Shown: positions 1 to 5,254, counted from the stretch's first letter. The stretch: DNA of 6,003 nt from Propionibacteriaceae bacterium (GCA_030538175.1 JAUNUL010000043.1:7413-13415); one strand, 5' to 3'. Notes: generated from the sequence alone by a model not told the origin. Numbers and translations: made by a program.

Positions 1-663
1 GTCGGTCTGCTTCGCGGCGTACGCCTCCGTGGCGACGATGGTGCCACCGTCAGCCTTGAACTGCTGGTCGAAGGCATCGGCCAGGCCCTTGGCATAGTCG
101 GACGAGGTGTCCTTGAACACGACCGCGGTCTTGGCGTTCAGCTTCTCGTTGGCATACTTCGCCATGACGGTGCCCTGATAGCTGTCGACGAAGCAGGTGC
201 GGAACACATAGTCGTTCAGCTTGCCGTTCGAAACCGTCAGGTCATCGGCGGTCGCCGAGCCGGAGACGATCGGCACCTGGTTCTTCTCGGCCAGCTGGAT
301 CTGGGCCTTCATGCCACCGGAGGTCGCCGGGCCGATCACGGTGACGACCTTGTCCTGGGTCATGAGCTTCGCGGCCAGGGTGGTCGCCTCGGCGGTGTCG
401 GACTTGGTGTCGTATTTCACCAGCTCGATCTTCTTGCCGTACACACCACCGGCAGCGTTGATCTCCTCGGCAGCGAGCTCGATGCCGCGGACGCTCGCCT
501 GGCCATAGGTGGCGACGTTGCCGGTGAGCTCATAGTTGAGGCCGACCTTGATGGTGTCACCGGATGCTGCCGGGGAGGCAGAGCCGCCGGTGTTGGTGCT
601 GCAGCCGGCGAGCAGGGCGAGGCCTGCTGTGGCCGCCACAATCGCACTGAGAGTTCGCTTCAT
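1..663 (-). CDS. Branched-chain amino-acid type ABC transporter substrate-binding lipoprotein (5' part, runs off left edge)
   Basis: Solute-binding component of a LivJ/LivK-type ABC importer (Peripla_BP_6 family), expected to be lipid-anchored outside the membrane and to deliver branched-chain amino acids or a related ligand to LivHMGF-like partners. Only 221 residues are present; family members usually have about 380-400, so the C-terminal lobe lies beyond base 1. Visible: a lipoprotein signal with K2-R3, a hydrophobic core and lipobox LLAG-C21; a Ser/Gly/Ala linker to about residue 36; the family N-terminal motif around 41-81 (LTG, YGQ, GIELA, EIN, GGVYGKKIEL); VIGPATSG at 109-116; VPIVSGSAT at 130-138; YVFRTCFVDSYQG at 152-164; and SSDYAKGLADAF at 187-198. 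The ATG at 663 is preceded by AGAGAAGG (676-669) with a 5-nt gap, which fixes the start. The permease and ATPase genes would be expected to the left, outside the window. The ligand cannot be decided from sequence; Liv-type proteins also bind amides, urea or other small molecules. Confidence 0.93.
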   Translation of the reverse strand, partial: MKRTLSAIVAATAGLALLAGCSTNTGGSASPAASGDTIKVGLNYELTGNVATYGQASVRGIELAAEEINAAGGVYGKKIELVKYDTKSDTAEATTLAAKLMTQDKVVTVIGPATSGGMKAQIQLAEKNQVPIVSGSATADDLTVSNGKLNDYVFRTCFVDSYQGTVMAKYANEKLNAKTAVVFKDTSSDYAKGLADAFDQQFKADGGTIVATEAYAAKQTD

Positions 664-893
664 GTTTGCCTTCTCTGGTGGAGCGAATAATGACGCCACG
701 AGTGTTGACGGGAGCGATCCGGACCCGCACGCGGACGTGGTCGGCCGTCACCGGCGTGGCGGCGCCACGATACCCAGTTAACGCAGTGTTCATGTAGTGA
801 CCCACCAGAGTGATATGGGGTTGTGACCTCGAGGCTGGCCGGCCAACGACCCGGGCCCAAGGTTGACGGCCGCTTCGCGGGGAACGCTGTGGC
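664..893 (-). promoter_or_regulatory. Intergenic region upstream of the binding-protein gene
   Basis: This 230-bp stretch separates the stop of the dehydrogenase gene from the start of the binding-protein gene, both on the minus strand, so it probably holds the latter's promoter and any end of the former's transcript. A CATTAT hexamer (692-687, minus) lies just upstream of the ribosome binding site, but no acceptable -35 box accompanies it. A second weak candidate is TATCGT (772-767). GTGACC occurs twice in direct orientation on the plus strand (about 796 and 822). No T-run follows any hairpin, so there is no clear intrinsic terminator, and I see no riboswitch. Short reading frames here have no ribosome binding site or family resemblance and look like noise. 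Confidence 0.4.
755..769. repeat. Perfect 6-bp hairpin in the leader/promoter region
   Basis: CGTGGC (755-760), loop GGC, GCCACG (764-769) form a perfect inverted repeat about 92 bp upstream of the binding-protein start codon. It could be an operator or an RNA hairpin. It is not a standard Rho-independent terminator because no U-tract follows on either strand. At this GC content, chance occurrence is quite possible. Confidence 0.35.
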
Positions 894-1664
894 CTAGCGA
901 GGCCCCATCCGGATCGCACCGTCGAGACGGATGATCTCGCCGTTCAGCATGGGGTTGGCCATGATCTGCGTGGTGAGCAGGGCGTACTCCCCCGGCTCAC
1001 CCAGCCGGTTGGGATGCGGCACCTGAGCGCCCAGGGCAGTCATGGCCTCTGCCGGGAGCCCGGCCAACATCGGGGTGCGGAACAGACCGGGCGCGATCGT
1101 CACGACCCGGATGCGGTGTCGTGCGAGTTCGCGGGCCAACGGGAGGGTCATGGCGGCGACTCCGCCCTTCGCCGCCGCGTACGCCGACTGGCCGATCTGA
1201 CCGTCGAACGCGGCGATGGAGGCCGTATTGATGATGACCGCCCGATCCTCGGCGTCGGTCGCCGTGTGCTCGGCGATCGCCTTGGCGGCGAGCCGGACGA
1301 CATTGAACGTGCCGATCAGGTTGATCTGGACGACCCGGCTGAAGAGGTCGAGCGGGAACGGTTCACCGTCGCGACTGAGCAGGCTCGCGGGAGTGGCGAT
1401 GCCGGCGCAGTTGACGACGATCGCGAAGTCACCCCACGCCACGGCGCGATCGATGGCTCGCTGGACGTCGTCCGGGTCGGTGACGTCGCCGGGGACGAAC
1501 TGAACCTGACCCTCGGGTTCGCTGTCTGCAGCCTGGTCGGTCGCGGCGGTCGCGAGGTCAAGGATGACAACTCGCGCACCGCCGGCGACCAGCGCACGGA
1601 CGGTGGCCTGACCCAGGCCGGACGCGCCCCCGGTGACGAGGGCGGTCCTGCCGGTGATGTCCAC
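894..1664 (-). CDS. HSD10-like short-chain dehydrogenase (3-hydroxyacyl-CoA / 2-methyl-3-hydroxybutyryl-CoA dehydrogenase type)
   Basis: Classical SDR oxidoreductase of 256 residues, the normal family length. By resemblance it belongs to the 17-beta-HSD type 10 group, NAD-dependent enzymes that oxidise 3-hydroxyacyl-CoA and 2-methyl-3-hydroxybutyryl-CoA in fatty-acid and isoleucine breakdown; it would be cytosolic. Visible motifs: Rossmann glycine motif TGGASGLG (11-18); acidic residue D36 at the end of beta-2, indicating NAD rather than NADP; GDV near 59-61; NCAG (85-88) in place of NNAG; and a catalytic tetrad N115, S149, Y162, K166 (YAAAK). The HSD10-like signatures are NTASIAAFDGQIGQSAY (146-162), APGLFRTPML (191-200) and the C-terminal IIRLDGAIRM (244-253). 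The start is GTG at 1664, chosen because TGG then falls at the usual position. No good Shine-Dalgarno precedes it, and it begins 9 nt after the erpA stop, which suggests translational coupling. The exact acyl-CoA substrate is inferred. Confidence 0.9.
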   Translation of the reverse strand: MDITGRTALVTGGASGLGQATVRALVAGGARVVILDLATAATDQAADSEPEGQVQFVPGDVTDPDDVQRAIDRAVAWGDFAIVVNCAGIATPASLLSRDGEPFPLDLFSRVVQINLIGTFNVVRLAAKAIAEHTATDAEDRAVIINTASIAAFDGQIGQSAYAAAKGGVAAMTLPLARELARHRIRVVTIAPGLFRTPMLAGLPAEAMTALGAQVPHPNRLGEPGEYALLTTQIMANPMLNGEIIRLDGAIRMGPR

Positions 1665-1673
1665 CGGAGTGGA

Positions 1674-2024
1674 TCAGTGGAAGGAGTCGCCGCAGGCGCA
1701 GGAGCCGCCCGCGTTGGGGTTGTCGATGGTGAACCCCTGCTTCTCAATGGTGTCGACGAAGTCGATCACGGCACCGCCGAGATAGGGCGCGCTCATCCGG
1801 TCGGTGACGACGTTGACGCCGTGGTAGTCGCGCACCACGTCACCGTCGAGCTGACGGTCGTCGAAATAGAGCTCATAGCGCAGGCCGGAGCAACCGCCCG
1901 GCTGCACGGCGATCCGCAGCGACATATCGTCGCGGCCCTCGCGCTCGAGGAGGTCGCGCACCTTGGTCGCGGCCTCGTCGGTGAGGATGATGCCGTCGGT
2001 GGTGGCGGTGGTCGCCTCGGTCAT
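1674..2024 (-). CDS. erpA: A-type iron-sulfur cluster carrier, ErpA/IscA (HesB/YadR/YfhF) family
   Basis: Carrier protein that accepts an Fe-S cluster from the assembly machinery (SUF in most actinobacteria) and hands it to apo-enzymes in the cytosol. It has 116 residues, the usual family size. The three conserved cysteine ligands are present: C45 in QPGGCSGLRYEL, and C109 and C111 in the C-terminal GGSCACGDSF. The segment IDFVDTIEKQGFTIDNPNA (87-105) is also typical. The start is ATG at 2024, preceded by GGAGG (2034-2030) with a 5-nt gap. The frame is open further upstream to 2201, but that extension overlaps the kinase-like gene, is Arg/Gly-rich and lacks family similarity, so it is not used. 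It is followed 9 nt later by the HSD10-like dehydrogenase and preceded by the kinase-like gene, an order I recall from mycobacteria (Rv2204c-Rv2205c). Confidence 0.93.
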   Translation of the reverse strand: MTEATTATTDGIILTDEAATKVRDLLEREGRDDMSLRIAVQPGGCSGLRYELYFDDRQLDGDVVRDYHGVNVVTDRMSAPYLGGAVIDFVDTIEKQGFTIDNPNAGGSCACGDSFH

Positions 2025-2058
2025 ATCTGCCTCCAGTGGAAAATCTCTGCTTGAGCGT

Positions 2059-2076
2059 GCGGGAATCCTAACCCGC
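2059..2076 (-). promoter_or_regulatory. Probable -10 box of erpA embedded in an inverted repeat
   Basis: On the minus strand TAGGAT (2070-2065) is an actinobacterial-style -10 hexamer, which would give a leader of roughly 34 nt to the erpA ATG at 2024. GCGGG (2059-2063) and CCCGC (2072-2076) flank it exactly, with 8 bases between, so a repressor bound to this repeat would cover the -10. The -35 is poor at 17-bp spacing. Assignment is by eye. Confidence 0.4.
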
Positions 2077-2109
2077 GTCCGAGACAACGCCGATGCCTCG
2101 AGGATTGTT

Positions 2110-2117
2110 CCCCCCCC
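2110..2117. repeat. Homopolymer of eight C (eight G on the minus strand)
   Basis: A run of eight C lies about 40 bp upstream of the proposed erpA -10 and outside any accepted coding sequence. It could slip during replication and alter promoter spacing, or it could be a sequencing-length ambiguity. Nothing else marks it as functional. Confidence 0.5.
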
Positions 2118-2156
2118 AGCCCGGCGTCTTCTCTTCTCCATATTAATCACGCTGTG

Positions 2157-2174
2157 CCTGGAAATATCACCAGG
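2157..2174 (-). repeat. Weak hairpin at the 3' end of the kinase-like gene
   Basis: CCTGG (2157-2161) and CCAGG (2170-2174) form a 5-bp stem with an 8-base AT-rich loop that contains the stop codon of the kinase-like gene (2169-2167). It is short and has no T-tract after it on the minus strand, so it is at best a weak attenuator. The kinase-like transcript may read through into erpA. Confidence 0.25.
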
Positions 2175-3255
2175 ACCAGGTCCGGGCGATCCGCGCGGCA
2201 ACCTCCCGCAGCGCCTCCGGTGTGACGTCCCGGCCCTTCGAACCGTCCGGCAGGTCGACCGCGGGGTGCACCGGGTAGGCCGATTCCACGCCCATGGTGC
2301 GCATTTCCCGTGAGCCGATGACCACCGTCCCGGCGAGGGCGATGCACGGTCGCATGGCCAGCTGAGCCTGCTCTGCGACGAACTGCATCACTCCCCCACC
2401 GCGTGAGCCGAAGTCGAACGACGACGAGCCCGTCACCACCAGCTCCGCCACGTTGATCGTCTCGGCGAGACCGGTCAGCTCCGCACAGGCCGCCGGGCCC
2501 GTCGTGATCGTGCCCCCCAGCGCCGCGATGGCGTACGCTGCACCGCCCGCTGCCCCGGCGCCGGCCAGCGCCGAGGCCTCCGGGTTGGCCAGGGCAGCCA
2601 ACCTCTCGAGGTTGGCATCGGCCGCGAGCATGTCAGCGGGATCGGCGTTGACCTCGCGCCCTCGCAGAGACGTGATGCCTCGCAGCCCCAACAGGTGTTG
2701 TCCGAGGTCCAGGGAGCTGACGACCGCCACGAGCTGGGTGTCGCCGAGCAGGGCACGCACCGGATCGAGGTCGAGTTCGGTGATGCCGGCGAGCCCAGCG
2801 TACCCCTGCGTCAACGGCCGGTCGGCCCGCGCGCCGAGCGCACCAAAGATCCCGGCCCCGGCGTCGTGGCAATGCACCCCGCCCAGGTCGAGGAAGATCC
2901 GCTGGCTCGGCCGAGAACGCAGCACGTCAGCCAGTGCCTCTCCGACAGCCACCGACGAGGCCGCTGGATCCAGACCTCGTGGTTGATCCGAGGCGGTCGT
3001 CGGTTCGGTTGCGATCACAGCGGCCTCGGGCGTCCAGGCCACCTCGAGGAAGCCTCCCCCTGGTTGGCCGACCAACTCCAGGTCGGCGTCAAGGTGGTCG
3101 GCGACAGCCCGGGCAAACCCGCCACCGGCCTCGCCCAAGGGGACGACGGCGAGCTGGGCGCCGGGCTCGGCCTCGAGCCAGCCGGTGGCGATCGCCTGAC
3201 CGGCGGTGGTGGAGGACAGAGCGCCGATCTGATCGGTCGCAACGAGGACTCTCAT
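2167..3255 (-). CDS. Glycerate-kinase-family protein (type 1, GarK-like), divergent
   Basis: Belongs by overall pattern to the type 1 glycerate kinase family, whose characterised members phosphorylate D-glycerate to 2-phosphoglycerate with ATP in the cytosol. It has 362 residues, close to the usual 370-380. Supporting features: N-terminal ATDQIGALSSTTAGQAIATGW (6-26), matching the family's 'D-x-F-K-G-s-l-s-A...A-I..G' opening; DLGGVHCHDAGAGIFGALG (123-141); the glycine-rich GAGAAGGAAYAIAALGG (232-248); and VVTGSSSFD (273-281). Oddities: the opening lacks the usual FKG lysine, and the C-terminal motif normally reading TGEG..D.QS..GK..GVA is TGSSSFDFGSRGGGVMQFVA here, so the Glu and the Lys are missing. 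It may therefore be catalytically altered or act on another substrate. The start is ATG at 3255. There is no well-spaced Shine-Dalgarno, but GATAAT lies 6 nt upstream, consistent with a leaderless transcript. It precedes erpA with a 142-bp gap. Confidence 0.8.
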   Translation of the reverse strand: MRVLVATDQIGALSSTTAGQAIATGWLEAEPGAQLAVVPLGEAGGGFARAVADHLDADLELVGQPGGGFLEVAWTPEAAVIATEPTTASDQPRGLDPAASSVAVGEALADVLRSRPSQRIFLDLGGVHCHDAGAGIFGALGARADRPLTQGYAGLAGITELDLDPVRALLGDTQLVAVVSSLDLGQHLLGLRGITSLRGREVNADPADMLAADANLERLAALANPEASALAGAGAAGGAAYAIAALGGTITTGPAACAELTGLAETINVAELVVTGSSSFDFGSRGGGVMQFVAEQAQLAMRPCIALAGTVVIGSREMRTMGVESAYPVHPAVDLPDGSKGRDVTPEALREVAARIARTWSW

Positions 3256-3261
3256 TCGTCG

Positions 3262-3267
3262 ATTATC
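3262..3267 (-). promoter_or_regulatory. -10 box for a leaderless kinase-like transcript
   Basis: GATAAT (3267-3262, minus) matches the TATAAT consensus at five of six positions. Six bases separate it from the ATG at 3255, so the expected transcription start falls on or next to the A of the start codon. The -35 region (TGGTCC at 3290-3285) matches only partly. Leaderless mRNAs are common in actinobacteria. Confidence 0.5.
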
Positions 3268-3277
3268 CCCGGCGCAC

Positions 3278-3283
3278 TACTTT
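3278..3283 (+). promoter_or_regulatory. -10 box for a leaderless membrane-protein transcript
   Basis: TACTTT (3278-3283) lies six bases before the ATG at 3290, the same geometry as the GATAAT on the opposite strand. No Shine-Dalgarno precedes the ATG, which supports leaderless initiation. The -35 position (around 3255-3260) is weak and would overlap the start codon of the divergent gene. Confidence 0.4.
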
Positions 3284-3289
3284 TGGACC

Positions 3290-3823
3290 ATGGCAGCAGC
3301 AACCCGACTCCCCCGACGCTGGTTCATCCCCTCAGCTGTCGTGGCATTGGCGGGCTTGTTCTCGCTCGGTGCGTCGACCACCTGGCTCGTGTCGATGCTG
3401 GAAGCGGCGGATACGCGTGCGTTCGCCTGGCCGTTCGTTGGCGCATGTCTCGCCAGCCTGATCCTCACGGTGGCGGTCCCGATTCTGCGGACGCGGACCG
3501 TGCCGCGCTGGGCCCGGATCGGCGTGCCGATCTTCGTCGGCGTGTTCGCCATCGTCGCTGCCGTCGCGGTGTGGCTGTTGACGCTGCTGCTGGCTTGCGA
3601 CGCCGACGGCCTGTGCCGACCGGTCGACACCTGGGCAGCCCTGCCCAGCTTCCTCACCTGCGGCATCCTCGCCGCGTCAGGCCCGGGGCTGGCAGCGTTG
3701 ACGTGCCAGCCCCACGGAGTCTGGCGCGGCAGGTTCACTGCCGCCGCCGTCGTCCTGGGCATCGTCGGTTTCGCGCTCGCGCTCGGGGCGTGGATCGAGC
3801 TCGGGATCTATGCGCTTTCCTAG
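3290..3823 (+). CDS. Small five-helix integral membrane protein of unknown function
   Basis: I do not recognise a family. The 177-residue product is strongly hydrophobic, with likely transmembrane segments at about 13-35, 46-66, 78-102, 115-137 and 149-176. Basic residues cluster before TM1 (R6, R9, R10), between TM2 and TM3 (RTRTVPRWAR, 67-76) and between TM4 and TM5 (HGVWRGR), so the positive-inside rule predicts a cytoplasmic N-terminus and an external C-terminus. The predicted external TM3-TM4 loop holds C103 and C109 (ACDADGLC), which could form a disulfide. Further cysteines are C53, C124 and C139. Consistent alternation of hydrophobic helices and charged loops supports a real protein. 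The start is ATG at 3290, with no ribosome binding site and a -10-like TACTTT six bases upstream. It is divergent from the kinase-like gene and convergent with pspAA. A link to envelope stress through the neighbouring psp genes is only a guess. Confidence 0.75.
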   Translation: MAAATRLPRRWFIPSAVVALAGLFSLGASTTWLVSMLEAADTRAFAWPFVGACLASLILTVAVPILRTRTVPRWARIGVPIFVGVFAIVAAVAVWLLTLLLACDADGLCRPVDTWAALPSFLTCGILAASGPGLAALTCQPHGVWRGRFTAAAVVLGIVGFALALGAWIELGIYALS

Positions 3824-3855
3824 CAACCCACAAACCGTGGAGTCTGCTCCTCGGC
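3824..3855. other. Short convergent spacer with a weak hairpin
   Basis: Thirty-two bases separate the convergent stop codons of the membrane-protein gene and pspAA. CCAC (3828-3831) and GTGG (3837-3840) make a 4-bp stem with a 5-base loop; there is no T-tract. It is too weak to call a terminator, so transcripts from the two sides may overlap. Confidence 0.3.
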
Positions 3856-4161
3856 TCAGGCTTCCGGGGCGCGACCTGGGATGAAACCCTCGTCGACCTC
3901 GGAATCGTTCATCAACGCCTCGACGTCCTCGATGGTCGCGTCGACGTCCGGGACGATCAGGTCGGACTCCTCGAGCGAGTCCAACGGCAGCCGCTCGCCG
4001 AGCTTCTCGATTTCATCGATCAGCGTCTGCAGCGCCGCGGTCAGCCTGGTCTGGTCCCGCGCTTCCATGGCGGCTTCGACCGCATCGTCACAGGCATTGA
4101 GGTCGTCCAGGTGGGACTCGTCGAACCGGAACTGGCCCCGGTTGAGCACGCGGATGATCAT
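3856..4161 (-). CDS. pspAA: PspA-associated protein PspAA
   Basis: Small acidic protein of 101 residues that resembles PspAA, a partner encoded next to PspA in actinobacteria and some archaea. Its biochemical role is not established; conserved linkage suggests that it works with PspA in envelope-stress control. Features: an N-terminal beta-rich opening MIIRVLNRGQFRFDES; a helical acidic centre (LDDLNACDDAVEAAMEARD, then LIDEIEKLGERLP); and the conserved C-terminal DLIVPDVDATIEDVEALM (67-84) and EGFIPG (91-96). It is the second gene of an operon: its ATG (4161-4159) overlaps the pspA stop codon in an ATGA arrangement. AGGA (4174-4171) sits 9 nt upstream as a ribosome binding site, so translation is probably coupled to pspA. 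The end of the gene faces the membrane-protein gene. Confidence 0.88.
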   Translation of the reverse strand: MIIRVLNRGQFRFDESHLDDLNACDDAVEAAMEARDQTRLTAALQTLIDEIEKLGERLPLDSLEESDLIVPDVDATIEDVEALMNDSEVDEGFIPGRAPEA

Positions 4162-5015
4162 CGGAGATCGTCCTGCCCTGGCTGGCCCTGGGTCGGATAG
4201 GCCTGGAACGGTGCCTGCTGCGGCGGTGCCTGCTGGGCCGAGCCCTGCTGGTGCGGTGGCTGGGCCTGCTGGCCGGAGCCACCCTCGATTGCCTGTTGGG
4301 CCGCGGCGGGACCGCTGCCGAGCTGCGCCTTCATCCGGGCCAGTTCGTCATCGACCTGGGAACCGGAGGACAGCGCCTCGAGCTCACGGGTGATGTCGTC
4401 CTTGGTGGAGCCGGTGATGTCGTCGAGGGCTCCCGAGGCGATCAACTCGTCGACCGCGCCGGCACGGGCCTGCATCTCAGCGGTCTTGTCCTCCGCACGC
4501 TGGATGGCCAGGCCGACGTCACCCATTTCCTCACCGATGCCGGTGAAGGCCTCCGTGACCTGGGCCTGGGCCTGGGCGGCGGTATAAGTCGCCTTCAGCG
4601 TGTCCTTGCGGGTGCGGAACGCATCGACCTTGGCCTGCAGGCTGCGGGACGCGTTGACGAGCTTCTCCTCCTCCGCCTGGAGCTGGGCGTGCTGGGTCTG
4701 CAGGTCGCCGAGCTGCTGCTGCAGCCCGGACTTGCGGGTGAGCGCCTCGCGGGCCAGATCTTCACGGCCAACCTCGAGCGCCTTCTGGGCCTGCCCATTG
4801 AGCTTGTCGATCTGGGTATTCAACTGGGTGGCCTGCAGTTCGACCTTCTTGCGACTCGTGGCCACGTCCGCAACACCGCGACGCACCTTCTGCAGAAGCT
4901 CGAGCTGCCGCTTGTAGGAATATTCGAGGGTCTCGCGGGGGTCCTCCATCTTGTCCAGCGCCTTGTCTGCCTTGGCACGGAACACAGTGGAGAGTCGGTT
5001 CAGAAATCCGCTCAT
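4158..5015 (-). CDS. pspA: PspA/IM30 family membrane-stress protein
   Basis: Peripheral inner-membrane protein of the PspA/Vipp1 (ESCRT-III-like) superfamily, which assembles on stressed membranes to preserve integrity and, in some bacteria, controls the psp response. It has 285 residues; the core is the usual size, with an added tail. Residues 1-22 (SGFLNRLSTVFRAKADKALDK) form the amphipathic membrane-binding helix. MEDPRETLEYSYKRQLELLQKVRRGVADVATSRKK (23-57) is the conserved helical hairpin start. Long coiled-coil helices continue to about 195, followed by a helix at 205-232. Residues 236-285 are low-complexity and rich in Gln, Pro, Ala and Gly, probably disordered. The start is ATG at 5015; GGAAGGA lies about 11 nt upstream, slightly far, but the N-terminus fits the family exactly. 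Codons for the AQAQAQ stretch include three tandem CCTGGG units (4559-4576). First gene of an operon with pspAA; no clgR- or pspC-like gene is in the window. Confidence 0.95.
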   Translation of the reverse strand: MSGFLNRLSTVFRAKADKALDKMEDPRETLEYSYKRQLELLQKVRRGVADVATSRKKVELQATQLNTQIDKLNGQAQKALEVGREDLAREALTRKSGLQQQLGDLQTQHAQLQAEEEKLVNASRSLQAKVDAFRTRKDTLKATYTAAQAQAQVTEAFTGIGEEMGDVGLAIQRAEDKTAEMQARAGAVDELIASGALDDITGSTKDDITRELEALSSGSQVDDELARMKAQLGSGPAAAQQAIEGGSGQQAQPPHQQGSAQQAPPQQAPFQAYPTQGQPGQDDLR

Positions 5016-5089
5016 AGGGGGCTAGGTCCTTCCGGTCACCTTCGTCACATGGCGCCGGAGAGGGGCAGACGCCATTCGCGTGTGCGACT

Positions 5090-5095
5090 AGCCTA
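5090..5095 (-). promoter_or_regulatory. Candidate -10 box for pspA-pspAA
   Basis: TAGGCT (5095-5090, minus) resembles actinobacterial -10 elements and would leave a leader of about 70 nt before the pspA ATG. The sequence at 17-18 bp upstream (TGCCCG or CTGCCC) is not a consensus -35. I also looked for the GGAAC...GTT pattern of SigE-type promoters and did not find a properly spaced pair. Confidence 0.3.
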
Positions 5096-5213
5096 GGCGG
5101 TGCGGGCCAACCCGGGCAGGCCGGACGAACTGCGAAATCTCGTTGGGGCCCTCGTCCCGGCGATCTGCGATTCGATTCGGGCGGCCGATCCTGGGAGAAT
5201 GCCCGGGCAATGC

Positions 5214-5228
5214 GCCTCCGCTGGAGGC
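5214..5228 (+). repeat. Perfect 6-bp hairpin in the DUF3043 leader
   Basis: GCCTCC (5214-5219), loop GCT, GGAGGC (5223-5228): a GC-rich perfect stem 26 bases before the ATG of the DUF3043 gene. No U-tract follows. The right arm contains GGAGG, an anti-16S sequence that the stem would hide, but it lies too far from the ATG to be that gene's own ribosome binding site. Confidence 0.4.
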
Positions 5229-5254
5229 CTTATCGATGACGAGGACTGCTGACG

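Larger units (their letters stand above)
5016..5254. other. Divergent intergenic region between pspA and the DUF3043 gene
   Basis: This 239-bp non-coding stretch must contain the promoters of both pspA-pspAA (minus) and the DUF3043 gene (plus). For the plus strand, GAGAAT (5195-5200) with TCGATT 17 bp upstream (5172-5177) is a weak promoter candidate. It is followed by a 9-codon ORF (5210-5239), a perfect hairpin (5214-5228) and the GAGGA ribosome binding site (5241-5245). No larger gene is supported here. Confidence 0.4.

Noticed and set aside
836..845. TGGCCGGCCA palindrome and nearby CCTCGAGG as possible operators
   Set aside because: Short GC palindromes are frequent at this base composition, and neither is placed against a recognisable promoter.
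870..880. CCGC-TTC-GCGG hairpin after the dehydrogenase stop as a terminator
   Set aside because: The stem is only 4 bp and no T-run follows on the minus strand.
1014..2054. Long plus-strand open frame of 346 codons opposite the dehydrogenase and erpA
   Set aside because: It is antisense to two genes with clear family motifs, and its predicted product is Asp/Gly/Val-rich with no domain; such mirror frames are expected in high-GC DNA.
2173..2183. GGACC-A-GGTCC palindrome
   Set aside because: It lies inside the kinase-like coding sequence, and the one-base centre cannot form a usual hairpin loop; probably chance.
2025..2201. Upstream in-frame extension of erpA to an ATG at 2201
   Set aside because: It would overlap the kinase-like gene, is Arg/Gly/Pro-rich without family similarity, and a strong GGAGG with 5-nt spacing precedes the ATG at 2024.
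2695..4200. Plus-strand open frame of 501 codons across the kinase-like, membrane-protein and pspAA genes
   Set aside because: It runs antisense to two recognised genes and in another frame through a third; no domain or ribosome binding site is visible.
4559..4576. Three tandem CCTGGG units
   Set aside because: They encode the alternating Ala-Gln stretch within the pspA coiled coil; this is protein-driven codon repetition rather than a separate repeat element.
4251..5096. Plus-strand open frame of 281 codons opposite pspA
   Set aside because: Its Leu/Gly-rich product mirrors the Gln/Lys/Glu-rich coiled coil of pspA on the other strand.
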